From: Phycisphaerae bacterium
GTDB taxonomy: Bacteria; Planctomycetota; Phycisphaerae; UBA1845; PWPN01
Length of the DNA stretch: 64,000 bases
Assembly: GCA_035384605.1 (NCBI GenBank)
Contig: DAOOIV010000011.1
Location: 16,273-80,272 of the forward strand
Direction of reading: 5' to 3'
Of this stretch, positions 34,435 through 43,297 are shown piece by piece. Made by a program: the position numbers and the translations under genes. Below the pieces are notes generated by a model, which worked only from the letters and a program-made list of their open reading frames with translations, did no database searches and was not told where the DNA came from. Position 1 is the stretch's first letter; every line of letters begins with the position of its first letter.

Positions 34435-36423
34435 TCAATTCTGCATTCGCCGTTCTTCATTCCCCGGCGTAGTCGCATGCAACGCCGGGGTTGGGGTATC
34501 AAGTCTGTGGAGCCGCTCGGCCACCTGCCCGAGCCGGATCGCTGCTGCTTCGAACGGTCGGAACATCGCGCCGCCGACTTCTTCGAGCAGATGCCGGTCG
34601 ATCGCTTCGGCCAGCATCTCGGTGCCGGATCGGGCGTCGAGGTGTTCGGCTCGTCCCCGTCCGCCTTCCCGCAACAGGCCGCGTGCCCTGTAGACATCCT
34701 GCACGCTGCGGGCGTAGATCGCCGCCAGGCAGGCGACGTAGATTCCCACAACCACGACGAAGCCTTTCAGCAGTTGTGTCGCCCCGAGTGCCCAGACCAG
34801 CCGGTACAGGCCGTGCGCCCAGCCCATGATTCGTGTCCCGGCGGCGGCCATCTCCAGCAGACCCTCGGCCACCGGCTGAACGAACGGGAACCAGAACAGC
34901 ACGCACCACACGAACAACCGTTTCGCCCAACTCGGCCGGTAGCCGATGGTCAATCGATTGATGATGCTCTCATCATCTTTGAGGGGCAACTCGGCCAGCT
35001 CCTGCTCGACTCGCGCCGCAAGCTCGGCCGTGTCGGGGAATCGCTCGCGGAGCTGGAATTGCCGCACAATCGGCGAATGCTCGGTTCGCAGCCGCTCGCC
35101 GAGAGCCTCGAGGCGGTCAGCCAGACCGCGGCTTCGGAATCGGAACAGTTCCTCGGCGGGAACGGCGGTCTGCGGGGCCGCCGTCCCCGGCCCAGCAAGC
35201 GTTCTGCCCACTCGGCGGATTACCCAGCGACTCAGCCAGTACGCGACTCGCAGCAGCGGCCAGCGGCCCGCGCGGACGTCCATGACCTCGTCGGCCAGCT
35301 CGATGTCCGAGCGGCGGGTACGCCACAGGGCAGTTGCGACCCCTCGGCAGTAGTCGGCGCCGAATGCATCGTTGAGCATGGCCTGCCGATGCTCGCCGGC
35401 GGTCGCTCGTTGCAGTTGTTCGAGCCAATGGTCGATCTCATAGGCCTGCCGGATCCGTTGCGTGTTACGGCGGATCTGCTCGCGCAGGTTACGTTCTTTG
35501 ACCTCGGCAGCCTCGTCCGCGCCGAGCGGTCCGAGCACGTTCCGGCGCAGCCGCTTCACTTCGTTTTCCAGGAACCGGCCGATCGCGGTCACTACGGGAC
35601 GGTCGCCGCCGTAACGATGCCAGCCGGGGTCGTCCCAGATCACTCCCACGCGTTCGAGAAAGGCCGACGACTCGGCGAACTTGACGGCGAGGAGAAAGAC
35701 GCGGTCGGGGTTCATTTCGTGCCCGGCCTCGGCCAGCATTCGCAGTGCCCACTGTCTTTGCCGATTACAGAACATTTCGGCCTGGCGCTCGATGCCGGCG
35801 GCGTCGGACGGGCGGGTCCAGTCTTCCTCATCGGCCAGCAGTTCGTCGCACTTGTTCAGCACGAAGTACACGTTCGTATCGTCCTTGACCACGTCCTGAG
35901 CGAATGCAACCCAGGCCCGATCGGCGATCTTGCGAGGCGTTGCGACCCAGATGACGCGGTCGAGATGCGGAACCACCGCCTTGACGATCGCCTCGTGCCG
36001 CATGAAGTCGCTGTCGAAGTCGGGCAGGTCGACGAGGACGATGTTACGGATGCCGTCGGCGGAATGGGTGGACACCTGCAGATCGAGTCCGCCGTCGACG
36101 CGGCCGAGTCGCATGCGGGCGGGGGGCACCATGTCGTGATGAACGTACACGATGGGGCGCGAAGTGCCTGCTCCGACCTCATCGCGGTCGATGGAGATTT
36201 CTTTTTGAGCGAGCGTGTTGACCAGCGTTGACTTGCCGACGTCCTTGCCGCCCAGCAGTCCGCAGATGACCAGGGGGTCACGGCGTGACTCATCTGCTCC
36301 GCCCGCCAGCTTGATCGGTTCCCGCCCGAAGAGGGCCGCAAGCTCGGCGTTGATCCGGTCCAGCTCGAAGGCGGCGCCGGCCAGATGGTCGCCGTCTTTC
36401 GGTATGTCGGGTGCTCCGTTCAT
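34435..36423 (-). CDS. Dynamin-like membrane GTPase, second of a pair
   Basis: A 662-residue GTPase with C-terminal membrane segments. G1 is GLLGGKDVGKST (residues 55-66), G3 is VDLPDFD (131-137, with Asp where Gly is usual), and G4 is NKCD (190-193). A helical middle (about 270-530) precedes two hydrophobic segments at about 540-600 (FVWCVLFWFPFVQPVAEGLL and LLKGFVVVVGIYVACLAAIY). This is the layout of bacterial dynamin-like proteins: GTPase head, helical stalk, membrane anchor. The start ATG overlaps the stop of the upstream GTPase by 4 bases, so the pair is coupled. Function (membrane fusion, repair or stress) is inference. Confidence 0.8.
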   Translation of the reverse strand: MNGAPDIPKDGDHLAGAAFELDRINAELAALFGREPIKLAGGADESRRDPLVICGLLGGKDVGKSTLVNTLAQKEISIDRDEVGAGTSRPIVYVHHDMVPPARMRLGRVDGGLDLQVSTHSADGIRNIVLVDLPDFDSDFMRHEAIVKAVVPHLDRVIWVATPRKIADRAWVAFAQDVVKDDTNVYFVLNKCDELLADEEDWTRPSDAAGIERQAEMFCNRQRQWALRMLAEAGHEMNPDRVFLLAVKFAESSAFLERVGVIWDDPGWHRYGGDRPVVTAIGRFLENEVKRLRRNVLGPLGADEAAEVKERNLREQIRRNTQRIRQAYEIDHWLEQLQRATAGEHRQAMLNDAFGADYCRGVATALWRTRRSDIELADEVMDVRAGRWPLLRVAYWLSRWVIRRVGRTLAGPGTAAPQTAVPAEELFRFRSRGLADRLEALGERLRTEHSPIVRQFQLRERFPDTAELAARVEQELAELPLKDDESIINRLTIGYRPSWAKRLFVWCVLFWFPFVQPVAEGLLEMAAAGTRIMGWAHGLYRLVWALGATQLLKGFVVVVGIYVACLAAIYARSVQDVYRARGLLREGGRGRAEHLDARSGTEMLAEAIDRHLLEEVGGAMFRPFEAAAIRLGQVAERLHRLDTPTPALHATTPGNEERRMQN

Positions 36424-38207
36424 GCTGATCGATCCTCTTGTCGGCTCAGAATCCGCAGTGCCTGCCCGAGCGGGTCATTCGGGGGCAAGGTGAACGCCCG
36501 GGCTTGCTGGCTGAGGTAGTCTGCGGCGGCCCGGCCATGCTCCTCGATGAGACGCCGCATGCTCTCGGCGGCCTCGCGTACGCGGCGGAACTCGGTGCTG
36601 GCCAGGAGCTTCTCGCGAATGATCTCGGTGAGGCGGGCGAGCGGTCGTGCCGAGATCGCCCCGAATGCTCCTGCCGCTCCCAGCTTGAGCAGGCCGGCCT
36701 TAAGGGCCCCGGCCGCGATGACCGGCGTCAGCGCCGCGACCGGACCGGGTACGGCGATCAGGATGGCCGCCCCTGCCAGGATGGTCATTCCCAGCGAGCC
36801 GATGAGCTTGGGCGAAATGCCCTCGCATTCGTGTTGGACCTTGGCGTTCCATTCATCCATCGCGACGGCCAACCTTGCCACGGTCTCATCTGCGCGAGGC
36901 CGGAATGACTCAATCAGTCCGCGATTAACCAGGAGGGGCGGCCGACCGTGGACGGTTCGCAGATCCTCCCAGAAGTCGCTCGCTGTTACCTCCTCGTTGA
37001 GTCGGCGAATCTGGCGTTCGCACTGGGCGTTGAGCCAGTCGCGGCCTCGTTCCTCGCGGGTGGCATCGGTCTTCTCCGACAAGGGCGGGGCCGCCCCCAC
37101 GGCTGTATCGCGTTTGCCGGTCCAAGGCAGCCGCGGCATCACCTCTTCGAGCCAGCGTTTTTGCCGTCCGAGCCACTCTCGCATTTGCGAAATCCCCAGA
37201 ATCCGGGAGACAACACCAAGCCGATCGCGTTCTTCGTGGGTCATCAGGGCGGTCACGCAATCCCAGCGGGTTGCCGGGGCGCAGCGGGCAGCCACGTCGG
37301 CCAACGTGCGTTCGAGCTGATCGAGTCGTTCGAGGCGGGTTCGGTTGGCCGACAGGGCGGCGGCAGCCTCTCTGGCGATCTCGGCGTGCAGCGCCGGCTC
37401 TCGCCGCGGCGGCGGTTCGGCCAGAAATCTCGATATTTCGGTGAGATCCTGCGGATCGAAGCGGCGGAAACCGCGTCCTCGATGATAGTTCAGGATGCAT
37501 ACCTTCTCGGCGCCCAGATGGCGTGCCTGTTCTTCGAGTCGCGAGCGGTCGGGCTCGGCGAGGACCTCCTCAGAGGTCCGATTAAAGATCACCGCCCGCG
37601 GCTGGGCGAACCGCCCGGCCAGCAGGGCCAACTGGTCCACAACCTGGCGATCGAACCACCGTTCGTGGTCGACGATGACCACCAGCCGATCGAACCATGG
37701 CAGCAGCGATAGTGTGACGTCGCCCTCGCGTTCGGCGGTGCTGGAGGTGAAGTCGGCCGTGTCAATCAGCAGCGTGTTCTCGAAACCGGCGACGTCGTGC
37801 TGGACGACTGTCGCCGCTTCGGGCCGGCCCTGGAGGTCGGCGTCGAGACGGCCGGGCTGAGATTCGAGCGTCGGTAGCAGAATCCGGTCATGATTCAACC
37901 AGCGGTCGAGCCGGTCGTATTGCTTCTGATGAGCAGCGACGATCAAGCCTCGCGTCGCATGGCTGCGGATGGTCACCAGGCTGACGCGGTGGCCGCCGAG
38001 CAGGTTGTTGAAGACGGTGCTCTTGCCCGAGGAGGCCCCTCCCACGATGGCCGCGAGTTGGACCGGCTGTCCCGCGGCGGCGGCCTGACGACGGAATCGC
38101 AAGGCGCAGACCGCCTGCTGAGCCTGCTCCTGCCAGGGCAGACAAAGCCGCTCCCGCAGGCACCGGCCCTGCTGGGCCACGACGTTCAGCGCAGCGTCCA
38201 GGTCCAT
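36420..38207 (-). CDS. Dynamin-like membrane GTPase, first of a pair
   Basis: A 595-residue GTPase-like protein. G1 is VGGASSGKST (residues 55-64). G3 is LIDTADF (147-153), again Asp where Gly is normal. G4 is degenerate, FNRTSEE (208-214), so GTP specificity is uncertain. SHATRG (82-87) may supply the switch I threonine. The C-terminal third has a long hydrophobic hairpin-like stretch (IGSLGMTILAGAAILIAVPG and TPVIAAGALKAGLLKLGAAG) that would insert in the membrane. Low identity to its partner by eye means the two diverged early and may form a heteromer, as known for some bacterial dynamin pairs. Start could be GTG 38216 or ATG 38207; neither has a strong ribosome site. Confidence 0.78.
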   Translation of the reverse strand: MDLDAALNVVAQQGRCLRERLCLPWQEQAQQAVCALRFRRQAAAAGQPVQLAAIVGGASSGKSTVFNNLLGGHRVSLVTIRSHATRGLIVAAHQKQYDRLDRWLNHDRILLPTLESQPGRLDADLQGRPEAATVVQHDVAGFENTLLIDTADFTSSTAEREGDVTLSLLPWFDRLVVIVDHERWFDRQVVDQLALLAGRFAQPRAVIFNRTSEEVLAEPDRSRLEEQARHLGAEKVCILNYHRGRGFRRFDPQDLTEISRFLAEPPPRREPALHAEIAREAAAALSANRTRLERLDQLERTLADVAARCAPATRWDCVTALMTHEERDRLGVVSRILGISQMREWLGRQKRWLEEVMPRLPWTGKRDTAVGAAPPLSEKTDATREERGRDWLNAQCERQIRRLNEEVTASDFWEDLRTVHGRPPLLVNRGLIESFRPRADETVARLAVAMDEWNAKVQHECEGISPKLIGSLGMTILAGAAILIAVPGPVAALTPVIAAGALKAGLLKLGAAGAFGAISARPLARLTEIIREKLLASTEFRRVREAAESMRRLIEEHGRAAADYLSQQARAFTLPPNDPLGQALRILSRQEDRSA

Positions 38208-38384
38208 GGTCCCCACATTCAGTTACGGCTCGGGCACGGATATTCTGCCCGTAAGTTGGCAGTCGCGGGCATTCGCCTTCGCCGGTGATGCACCAGCCTA
38301 TGCGCGACAGGGAGTTGCATCAACTGCCGGGCGTCTCGCCGTGGCAGAGGGCAGGGGCAGGCACATGTTGCGCAGCAGCTTCCC

Positions 38385-39179
38385 TCATTTTCGCAGATCG
38401 CGAAGCACGATGAGATCATCCACCGTCAGGGCGCAGGAGAAGCGATACCCGGCCAGCGTCTTGAGCGGTCGCAGGGCCGGCAACTCGCAATACGGGTGAT
38501 CGAACACTTTGAGAACCGCATCACCTTTCCACGCCAGCGATACCTGAACGTCGCGGGACTTCAGTTGCACCAGTTCGTGGACGGCCGGCCGGTCGTGGCG
38601 GCCTGCGACCAGCTCAGGAAAGCATCGCACGTTGACCGCCCTGGCAAAGCCGGGCGACGGCAGTTGTGTGGTCTGCTCGCGCAGCGTGACCAACGCTTCA
38701 GCCAGCCGCCGGTCTTTAGTCGCGAGGGTGGCTCCGAACCGGCCGCCCGGACCGAGCATTGGCGCCGCCTTGGACACCAGCGGGGAAGGCCGAGTGATCC
38801 AGGTCGAGCCGATCTGCTTGGGCCATCCTTGAATCATCCCGCGCACGAGCGAAACGTCCTGATCGACCCAGATAAATGGACAGTAGGAGCAGGGCGAGTT
38901 CTCGTGCGACGCAGAGAGCAGGAAGATCGTCTCGTGATACAGGCTGCGGGCCGGATCGAGATATTCCTCGCCGGTTTCGCTCGCGTACTGCCATTCGATG
39001 AAGTAGACGGCGCATTGCGGAGAGTGAAACTCCAGGCCCGCCGGCAGAAACGACCGCACGGCCTCGGCGTCGGCCTCGTACTCGATCGCCAGACAGTCTC
39101 CTGCGAAATACCACGGCGGATGGGGGACGACGCTGGATGTCCCTTTCGGCGTCCGCGGCCACGTATAACCTTTCAGCAT
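38385..39179 (-). CDS. Acetoacetate decarboxylase-family protein
   Basis: A 264-residue protein of the ADC (PF06314) fold. Recognisable parts are VVPHPPWYFAGDCLAIEYEADAEAVRSFLP at the N-terminus, the AVYFIEWQYASETGEEYLDPARSLYHETIFLLS middle, and GMIQGWPKQIGST, where the Lys corresponds to the Schiff-base lysine region of the family. Characterised relatives decarboxylate acetoacetate, but many act on other beta-keto or lactone substrates. AAGGAG six to eight bases upstream sets ATG 39179; the longer frame to 39299 is not used. It lies in the same direction as the GTPases but 177 bases away. Confidence 0.85.
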   Translation of the reverse strand: MLKGYTWPRTPKGTSSVVPHPPWYFAGDCLAIEYEADAEAVRSFLPAGLEFHSPQCAVYFIEWQYASETGEEYLDPARSLYHETIFLLSASHENSPCSYCPFIWVDQDVSLVRGMIQGWPKQIGSTWITRPSPLVSKAAPMLGPGGRFGATLATKDRRLAEALVTLREQTTQLPSPGFARAVNVRCFPELVAGRHDRPAVHELVQLKSRDVQVSLAWKGDAVLKVFDHPYCELPALRPLKTLAGYRFSCALTVDDLIVLRDLRK

Positions 39180-39857
39180 GTCGTTCTCCTTCTGAACTGC
39201 TCGAATCACCGGCGGCCATTTCTTACAGCGGCTGGCCTTCGCTGGCCCCAGATTCCAATCTGGGGCCGCATGGCCGTGACGATTCCCATCGTCAGTCACA
39301 CGGATGCCTCAGTCCGGTGGGGCGTGCTCCGCGCCGCCTTCTCGTTCCCACAAGTCTCTGCCGCTCACCTTTTCTGCCGGCCGTTGGGGGGTTACGGCAG
39401 GGCATGCCACGGGCTTCAGAAACCGGACAGAAGTACTGGAGTTCCTTAACCTCTCGTGAACTGCCACAGAACAACACTCTTCGAAGGCACAGTCGTCAAC
39501 CCGCGGGCGATCGTCATTCAGAGTCACGTAATTTACGCATTGGCCGAGAGTTATCAAGGGCAATCGTTGCGATTGATGAACTTGCCCGGCAATGCGACGT
39601 CAGATTCGGCTGTTCTGCGGGGAGGTCTTTGGCCTATGCGAGAATGGGACGTGCGCGTCGCACTCTCAGGCACGATCGCCCCGCATCCGACTTGTTCGCA
39701 GTCAAAAAGACTTGTATTGCCGCAGGCAGGCGGTAGAATACTTATTACGTTGACAAGAGGAGAGGCGAGAGCAGTCTCATCAGTCGCCGGTTTCGGCTAG
39801 CTATGTTACTGGCCCCGGCCGCTAAGCCGCTCGAACAAGAAGACGAGGGAGAGAATC
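39180..39857. other. Intergenic region upstream of the PEP-CTERM gene
   Basis: Contains a palindrome at 39241-39264 (GGCCCCAGATT, CC, AATCTGGGGCC), a relative of the 34003-34410 array. Otherwise no codable frame is supported; short frames on both strands lack domains or ribosome sites. The promoter candidate at 39712-39739 lies in it. Confidence 0.5.
39712..39739 (+). promoter_or_regulatory. Candidate sigma-70 promoter of the PEP-CTERM gene
   Basis: TTGTAT at 39712-39717 and TAGAAT at 39734-39739, spaced by 16 bases, lie about 120 bases before the ATG at 39858. The -10 fits well, the -35 moderately. It is the best pair in this gap but unproven. Confidence 0.3.
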
Positions 39858-42800
39858 ATGTCACGTGTTTATCACTCGTGGGCGATGTTGTCTGTCCTGG
39901 TTGCGATGGCCTTCTGTGTTGGGAGACCTGCAGTCGCAATTGACATGTACTGGACTGGAGAGGGTGATAACAACAACTGGTACTCGCGTCACTTCACCGG
40001 CCAGTACGACTCAGAGCACCGTCCCATCTACGTGAACAACTGGGGTCAGATGGGTATCGATCCGCCCACACCGGGCGCAAGTGACCACGCGATCGTGGGT
40101 GGGGACTACACCGCCGAGATCAACTACCAGAATGGCCCGTCCATCTGGGAGCTCAGTGTTGGTGCCCCGGCGACCCTCTGGATCGGTAACGCCGGCAGCC
40201 TGACGGTCAACGGTCCATCCATTTTCAATCAGGGCCTCATTCAGATTGCCTACGTCGGCTTTGCCGGCGGCGGGACGCTGTCGGTCACCAATGGCACCGT
40301 CACCGGCGGCGGAGCTATCGAGTTCACCGGAGCGGGTACCCTTAGCGGGGCGCTGACGCTCGAGTCCGGCAACCTCATTCACGGCTCGGGCGGGCATTTG
40401 ACCGCGACACTGCTCAACCAAGGCCTGGTGAGCGCCGACGTCAGTAACTCCTGGCTCAGCCTGGAAACCGGCGCAAAGACCAATGAAGGGGTATTCTCGG
40501 CATCTGGCGGTGGTCGTCTCGATGTTCGCACCTCCGTCTATCAAACCAGCCTGGGCCAGATGGTCGCTGGAGACAGCTCGACCGTACAGTACTATAACGG
40601 TTCGTCGGTTACCGGAGGCACGACCGAGTCTTCGGGTACGGGCAAGCACTTCATCACCGGCCAGAACGTGACCACCACGCTCACGGACATCACCAATACG
40701 GGCCACTGGCTGGCACAGGATGGTTCGTTTGTGAACCTCGCCGGCTCGACCTTCACGAACAACGGCACCTTCGAGGTGGGCGGTTACATCGGCGGTGCCG
40801 GCATGGCCACCCTGAGGGTGCAGGCGGATGTGACACTGGCGGGAACCGGCGATCTGTTTATGAACCCTGGTATCGTGGACGGTGTGACCGGGTGCATGCT
40901 GACGAACTCCGCCACCCACACCATCCACGGCCGCGGCAACTTGAAGGCCGCCCTCGACAACCAGGGCCAAGTCATTGTGGACTACAACGGCGGCACCCTG
41001 AGCCTGGAAGGCGCCGCGAAAAGCAATGAGGCGATGATCAAGGCCACCGGCGGCGGGATTCTGGCCGTCAAGACGGCCATTACGCAGTCTGCCTCCGGTC
41101 AAGTTGTCGTGGAGAACAACTCCCGTGTGCAGTATTACCATGGTTCCAGCATATCCGGCGGCACGACTGCGTCTTCGGGTACGGGCCAGCACTTCATCAC
41201 AGGCCAGAACGTAACCACCACGCTGACGGACATCACCAATACGGGCTACTGGCTGGCACAGGATGGTTCGTTTGTGAACCTCGCCGGCTCGACCTTCACG
41301 AACAACGGCACCTTCGAGGTGGGCGGTTACATCGGCGGTGCCGGCATGGCCACCCTGAGGGTGCAGGCGGATGTGACACTGGCGGGAACCGGCGATCTGT
41401 TTATGAACCCTGGTATCGTGGACGGTGTGACCGGGTGCATGCTGACGAACTCCGCCACCCACACCATCCACGGCCGCGGCAACTTGAAGGCCGCCCTCGA
41501 CAACCAGGGCCAAGTCATTGTGGACTACAACGGCGGCACCCTGAGCCTGGAAGGCGCCGCGAAAAGCAATGAGGCGATGATCAAGGCCACCGGCGGCGGG
41601 ATTCTGGCCGTCAAGACGGCCATTACGCAGTCTGCCTCCGGTCAAGTTGTCGTGGAGAACAACTCCCGTGTGCAGTATTACCATGGTTCCAGCATATCCG
41701 GCGGCACGACTGCGTCTTCGGGTACGGGCCAGCACTTCATCACAGGCCAGAACGTAACCACCACGCTGACGGACATCACCAATACGGGCTACTGGCTGGC
41801 ACAGGATGGTTCGTTTGTGAACCTCGCCGGCTCGACCTTCACGAACAACGGCACCTTGGAAATCGGCGGCTACACGGGCGGAAGCGGCCGGGCCACCTTG
41901 ACACCTGCTGATGGCATGATTCTTCAGGGCTCCGGCACTCTCTTGCTCACCCCGGGCCATATCAATAGCCCCGCGCCGGTAACCATGACCAACGCAGCCG
42001 GACACACTATCAGCGGGTCGGGCGGTCGTGTTTACAGCAATGTCACCGTGAACAACCTCGGCACGATCGAGGCTAACGGAGGCACCGTTGAACTGCAGAC
42101 CGCCCCGACACAGTTTTCCGGCACCACGCTCACCGGCGGAACCTGGAAGGCGATCAACGGCAGCCTGACGGTCGGCGGCTCTCCGGCCGTAACGACCAAC
42201 CAGGCCACCGTCGTACTCAGCGGCTCGTCATCGGCGTTTGCTCCCGTCAACTCGCTGGCTGACAACCAGGGCAGCTTCTCGATTCTGGGAGGCCGGACCT
42301 TCACCACCGCCGGCGCGCTGACCAACTCGGGCACGATCGAAATTGACGTGAGCAGCAAGCTGGCCGTCAACGGCGGCTATACGCAAACCGCCGGTTTGAC
42401 CAGTGTCGACGGCACCTTGAGCACAACGACGGGCATGGTCCTCTCGGGTGGAAAGCTTGTCGGGACCGGGACGATCAATGGTGCGACGACCGTGGATGCC
42501 GGCGCCGCGCTCAGCCCCGGCCACAGTGCCGGCGTGTTGACCTTCCAGAGGCTCTCGCTGAAGAGCGGGGCCACCTTCGACTTCGAGATCGACGGACCCA
42601 ACGCCGACCGGATCGAAATCATTGGCTCGGGCGATGTCTTCACTCTCGCTCCCGGCGGCGTGTTCACGATCAACCTGGATGTCTTGAATCCGACGGGCGC
42701 GCTGAGCGAGTACACGCTTTTCCACTGGGTCGGCAGCACAGCCATCCCCTCCGACACGACGTGGCTGGTGACGGGTGCCCCAGGCGTGAGCGGCGTTGTC

Positions 42801-42920
42801 GAGATCCGGCCGGACCTCAATAGCATCATGCTGACCAACGTGATCGTCCCTGAACCCCTTTCGATCGGTCTGTTTGTCGTTGCGGCCATGGGCCTGCCGG
42901 CCCGCCGTCGGTCCCGCTGA
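39858..42920 (+). CDS. PEP-CTERM-sorted surface protein with beta-helix repeats
   Basis: A 1020-residue exported protein. Signal peptide: MSRVYHSWAMLSVLVAMAFCVG, with the mature start DMYWTGEGDNNNWYS near residue 29. The body is made of glycine/asparagine/threonine-rich repeats with LNNQGxV-type turns, like a parallel beta-helix or autotransporter-type passenger (SLTVNGPSIFNQGLIQIAYVG, STFTNNGTFEVGGY). Two 181-residue repeat units (about 283-644) are identical, then repeats decay. The C-terminus has VPEP followed by a hydrophobic stretch and a basic tail (LSIGLFVVAAMGLPARRRSR): a PEP-CTERM sorting signal, processed by an exosortase not present here. GAGGGAGA precedes the ATG. Function is likely surface or biofilm matrix. 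Confidence 0.9.
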   Translation: MSRVYHSWAMLSVLVAMAFCVGRPAVAIDMYWTGEGDNNNWYSRHFTGQYDSEHRPIYVNNWGQMGIDPPTPGASDHAIVGGDYTAEINYQNGPSIWELSVGAPATLWIGNAGSLTVNGPSIFNQGLIQIAYVGFAGGGTLSVTNGTVTGGGAIEFTGAGTLSGALTLESGNLIHGSGGHLTATLLNQGLVSADVSNSWLSLETGAKTNEGVFSASGGGRLDVRTSVYQTSLGQMVAGDSSTVQYYNGSSVTGGTTESSGTGKHFITGQNVTTTLTDITNTGHWLAQDGSFVNLAGSTFTNNGTFEVGGYIGGAGMATLRVQADVTLAGTGDLFMNPGIVDGVTGCMLTNSATHTIHGRGNLKAALDNQGQVIVDYNGGTLSLEGAAKSNEAMIKATGGGILAVKTAITQSASGQVVVENNSRVQYYHGSSISGGTTASSGTGQHFITGQNVTTTLTDITNTGYWLAQDGSFVNLAGSTFTNNGTFEVGGYIGGAGMATLRVQADVTLAGTGDLFMNPGIVDGVTGCMLTNSATHTIHGRGNLKAALDNQGQVIVDYNGGTLSLEGAAKSNEAMIKATGGGILAVKTAITQSASGQVVVENNSRVQYYHGSSISGGTTASSGTGQHFITGQNVTTTLTDITNTGYWLAQDGSFVNLAGSTFTNNGTLEIGGYTGGSGRATLTPADGMILQGSGTLLLTPGHINSPAPVTMTNAAGHTISGSGGRVYSNVTVNNLGTIEANGGTVELQTAPTQFSGTTLTGGTWKAINGSLTVGGSPAVTTNQATVVLSGSSSAFAPVNSLADNQGSFSILGGRTFTTAGALTNSGTIEIDVSSKLAVNGGYTQTAGLTSVDGTLSTTTGMVLSGGKLVGTGTINGATTVDAGAALSPGHSAGVLTFQRLSLKSGATFDFEIDGPNADRIEIIGSGDVFTLAPGGVFTINLDVLNPTGALSEYTLFHWVGSTAIPSDTTWLVTGAPGVSGVVEIRPDLNSIMLTNVIVPEPLSIGLFVVAAMGLPARRRSR
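40705..41857. repeat. Perfect 543-bp tandem duplication within the PEP-CTERM gene
   Basis: Positions 40705-41314 and 41248-41857 appear identical base for base (offset 543, 610 bases long; the second copy runs into a 67-base partial third). Identity ends at 40704 (C versus T, giving His versus Tyr) and at 41315 (C versus G). 543 is divisible by three, so the frame is kept. The recent origin or repeat-collapse risk is discussed under findings. Confidence 0.9.
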
Positions 42921-43066
42921 TCGAACAGGGATCGGGATCCCCAATGATGATTTGCCTCGCGCGGCCCGGAACCCGCACGTGTTTAGCGTGCAAGACAGCG
43001 GGTCAGGCACTCTTCGCCGTCTTTTTCGCGCCGCCGAGCCCCCGCCTGACTGAGCCAACGACCCTC

Positions 43067-43148
43067 AAAAAGGGGACATTCTACTTTTCCTAGAAAGCAG
43101 AATGTCCCCTTTTTCAGCCGGGTGGCCCAGGTTCTTCCTGAACCTGGG
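43067..43148. repeat. Long imperfect hairpin and second palindrome between convergent genes
   Basis: AAAAAGGGGACATTCT at 43067-43082 is a perfect 16-base inverted repeat of AGAATGTCCCCTTTTT at 43099-43114, with CTTT and AAAG extending the stem in between. It could terminate the PEP-CTERM transcript from either direction. The motif resembles REP elements mobilised by REP-associated (RAYT) transposases. A second palindrome, CCCAGGTTC/GAACCTGGG, lies at 43126-43148. The rest of the 377-base gap has nothing codable. Confidence 0.75.
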
Positions 43149-43297
43149 CTCGCGATTCTCCTGTGCAATGGGTGGCATGGCCAAGCCCCGGCTTGCCGGA
43201 GCGCCGGCATGTTCTGGTAGGGCGTGTTCCACACGCCGCGCCTAACCGTCTGATCGTTCGATAGACTAACAGACTAACAGGCTAACAGACTCACAGA

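Noticed and set aside
33912..34751. N-terminal extension of the BNR gene through the repeat array
   Set aside because: The extended sequence is a nine-residue repeat from the 27-bp units, while a ribosome site and a signal peptide begin at 33911.
34243..36231. A 662-codon rightward frame opposite the GTPase gene
   Set aside because: It is antisense to a well-supported GTPase, begins in a 27-bp repeat array whose period keeps all frames open, and its product has repeated ILGPANPE segments with no domain. It is a shadow frame.
40011..42005. A 664-codon leftward frame inside the PEP-CTERM gene
   Set aside because: Antisense to the signal-peptide and PEP-CTERM-bearing gene; repeated because the sense strand is duplicated. 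No ribosome site or recognisable domain.
43126..43148. CCCAGGTTC/GAACCTGGG as an intrinsic terminator
   Set aside because: The 9-bp stem is perfect but no T run follows on either strand.
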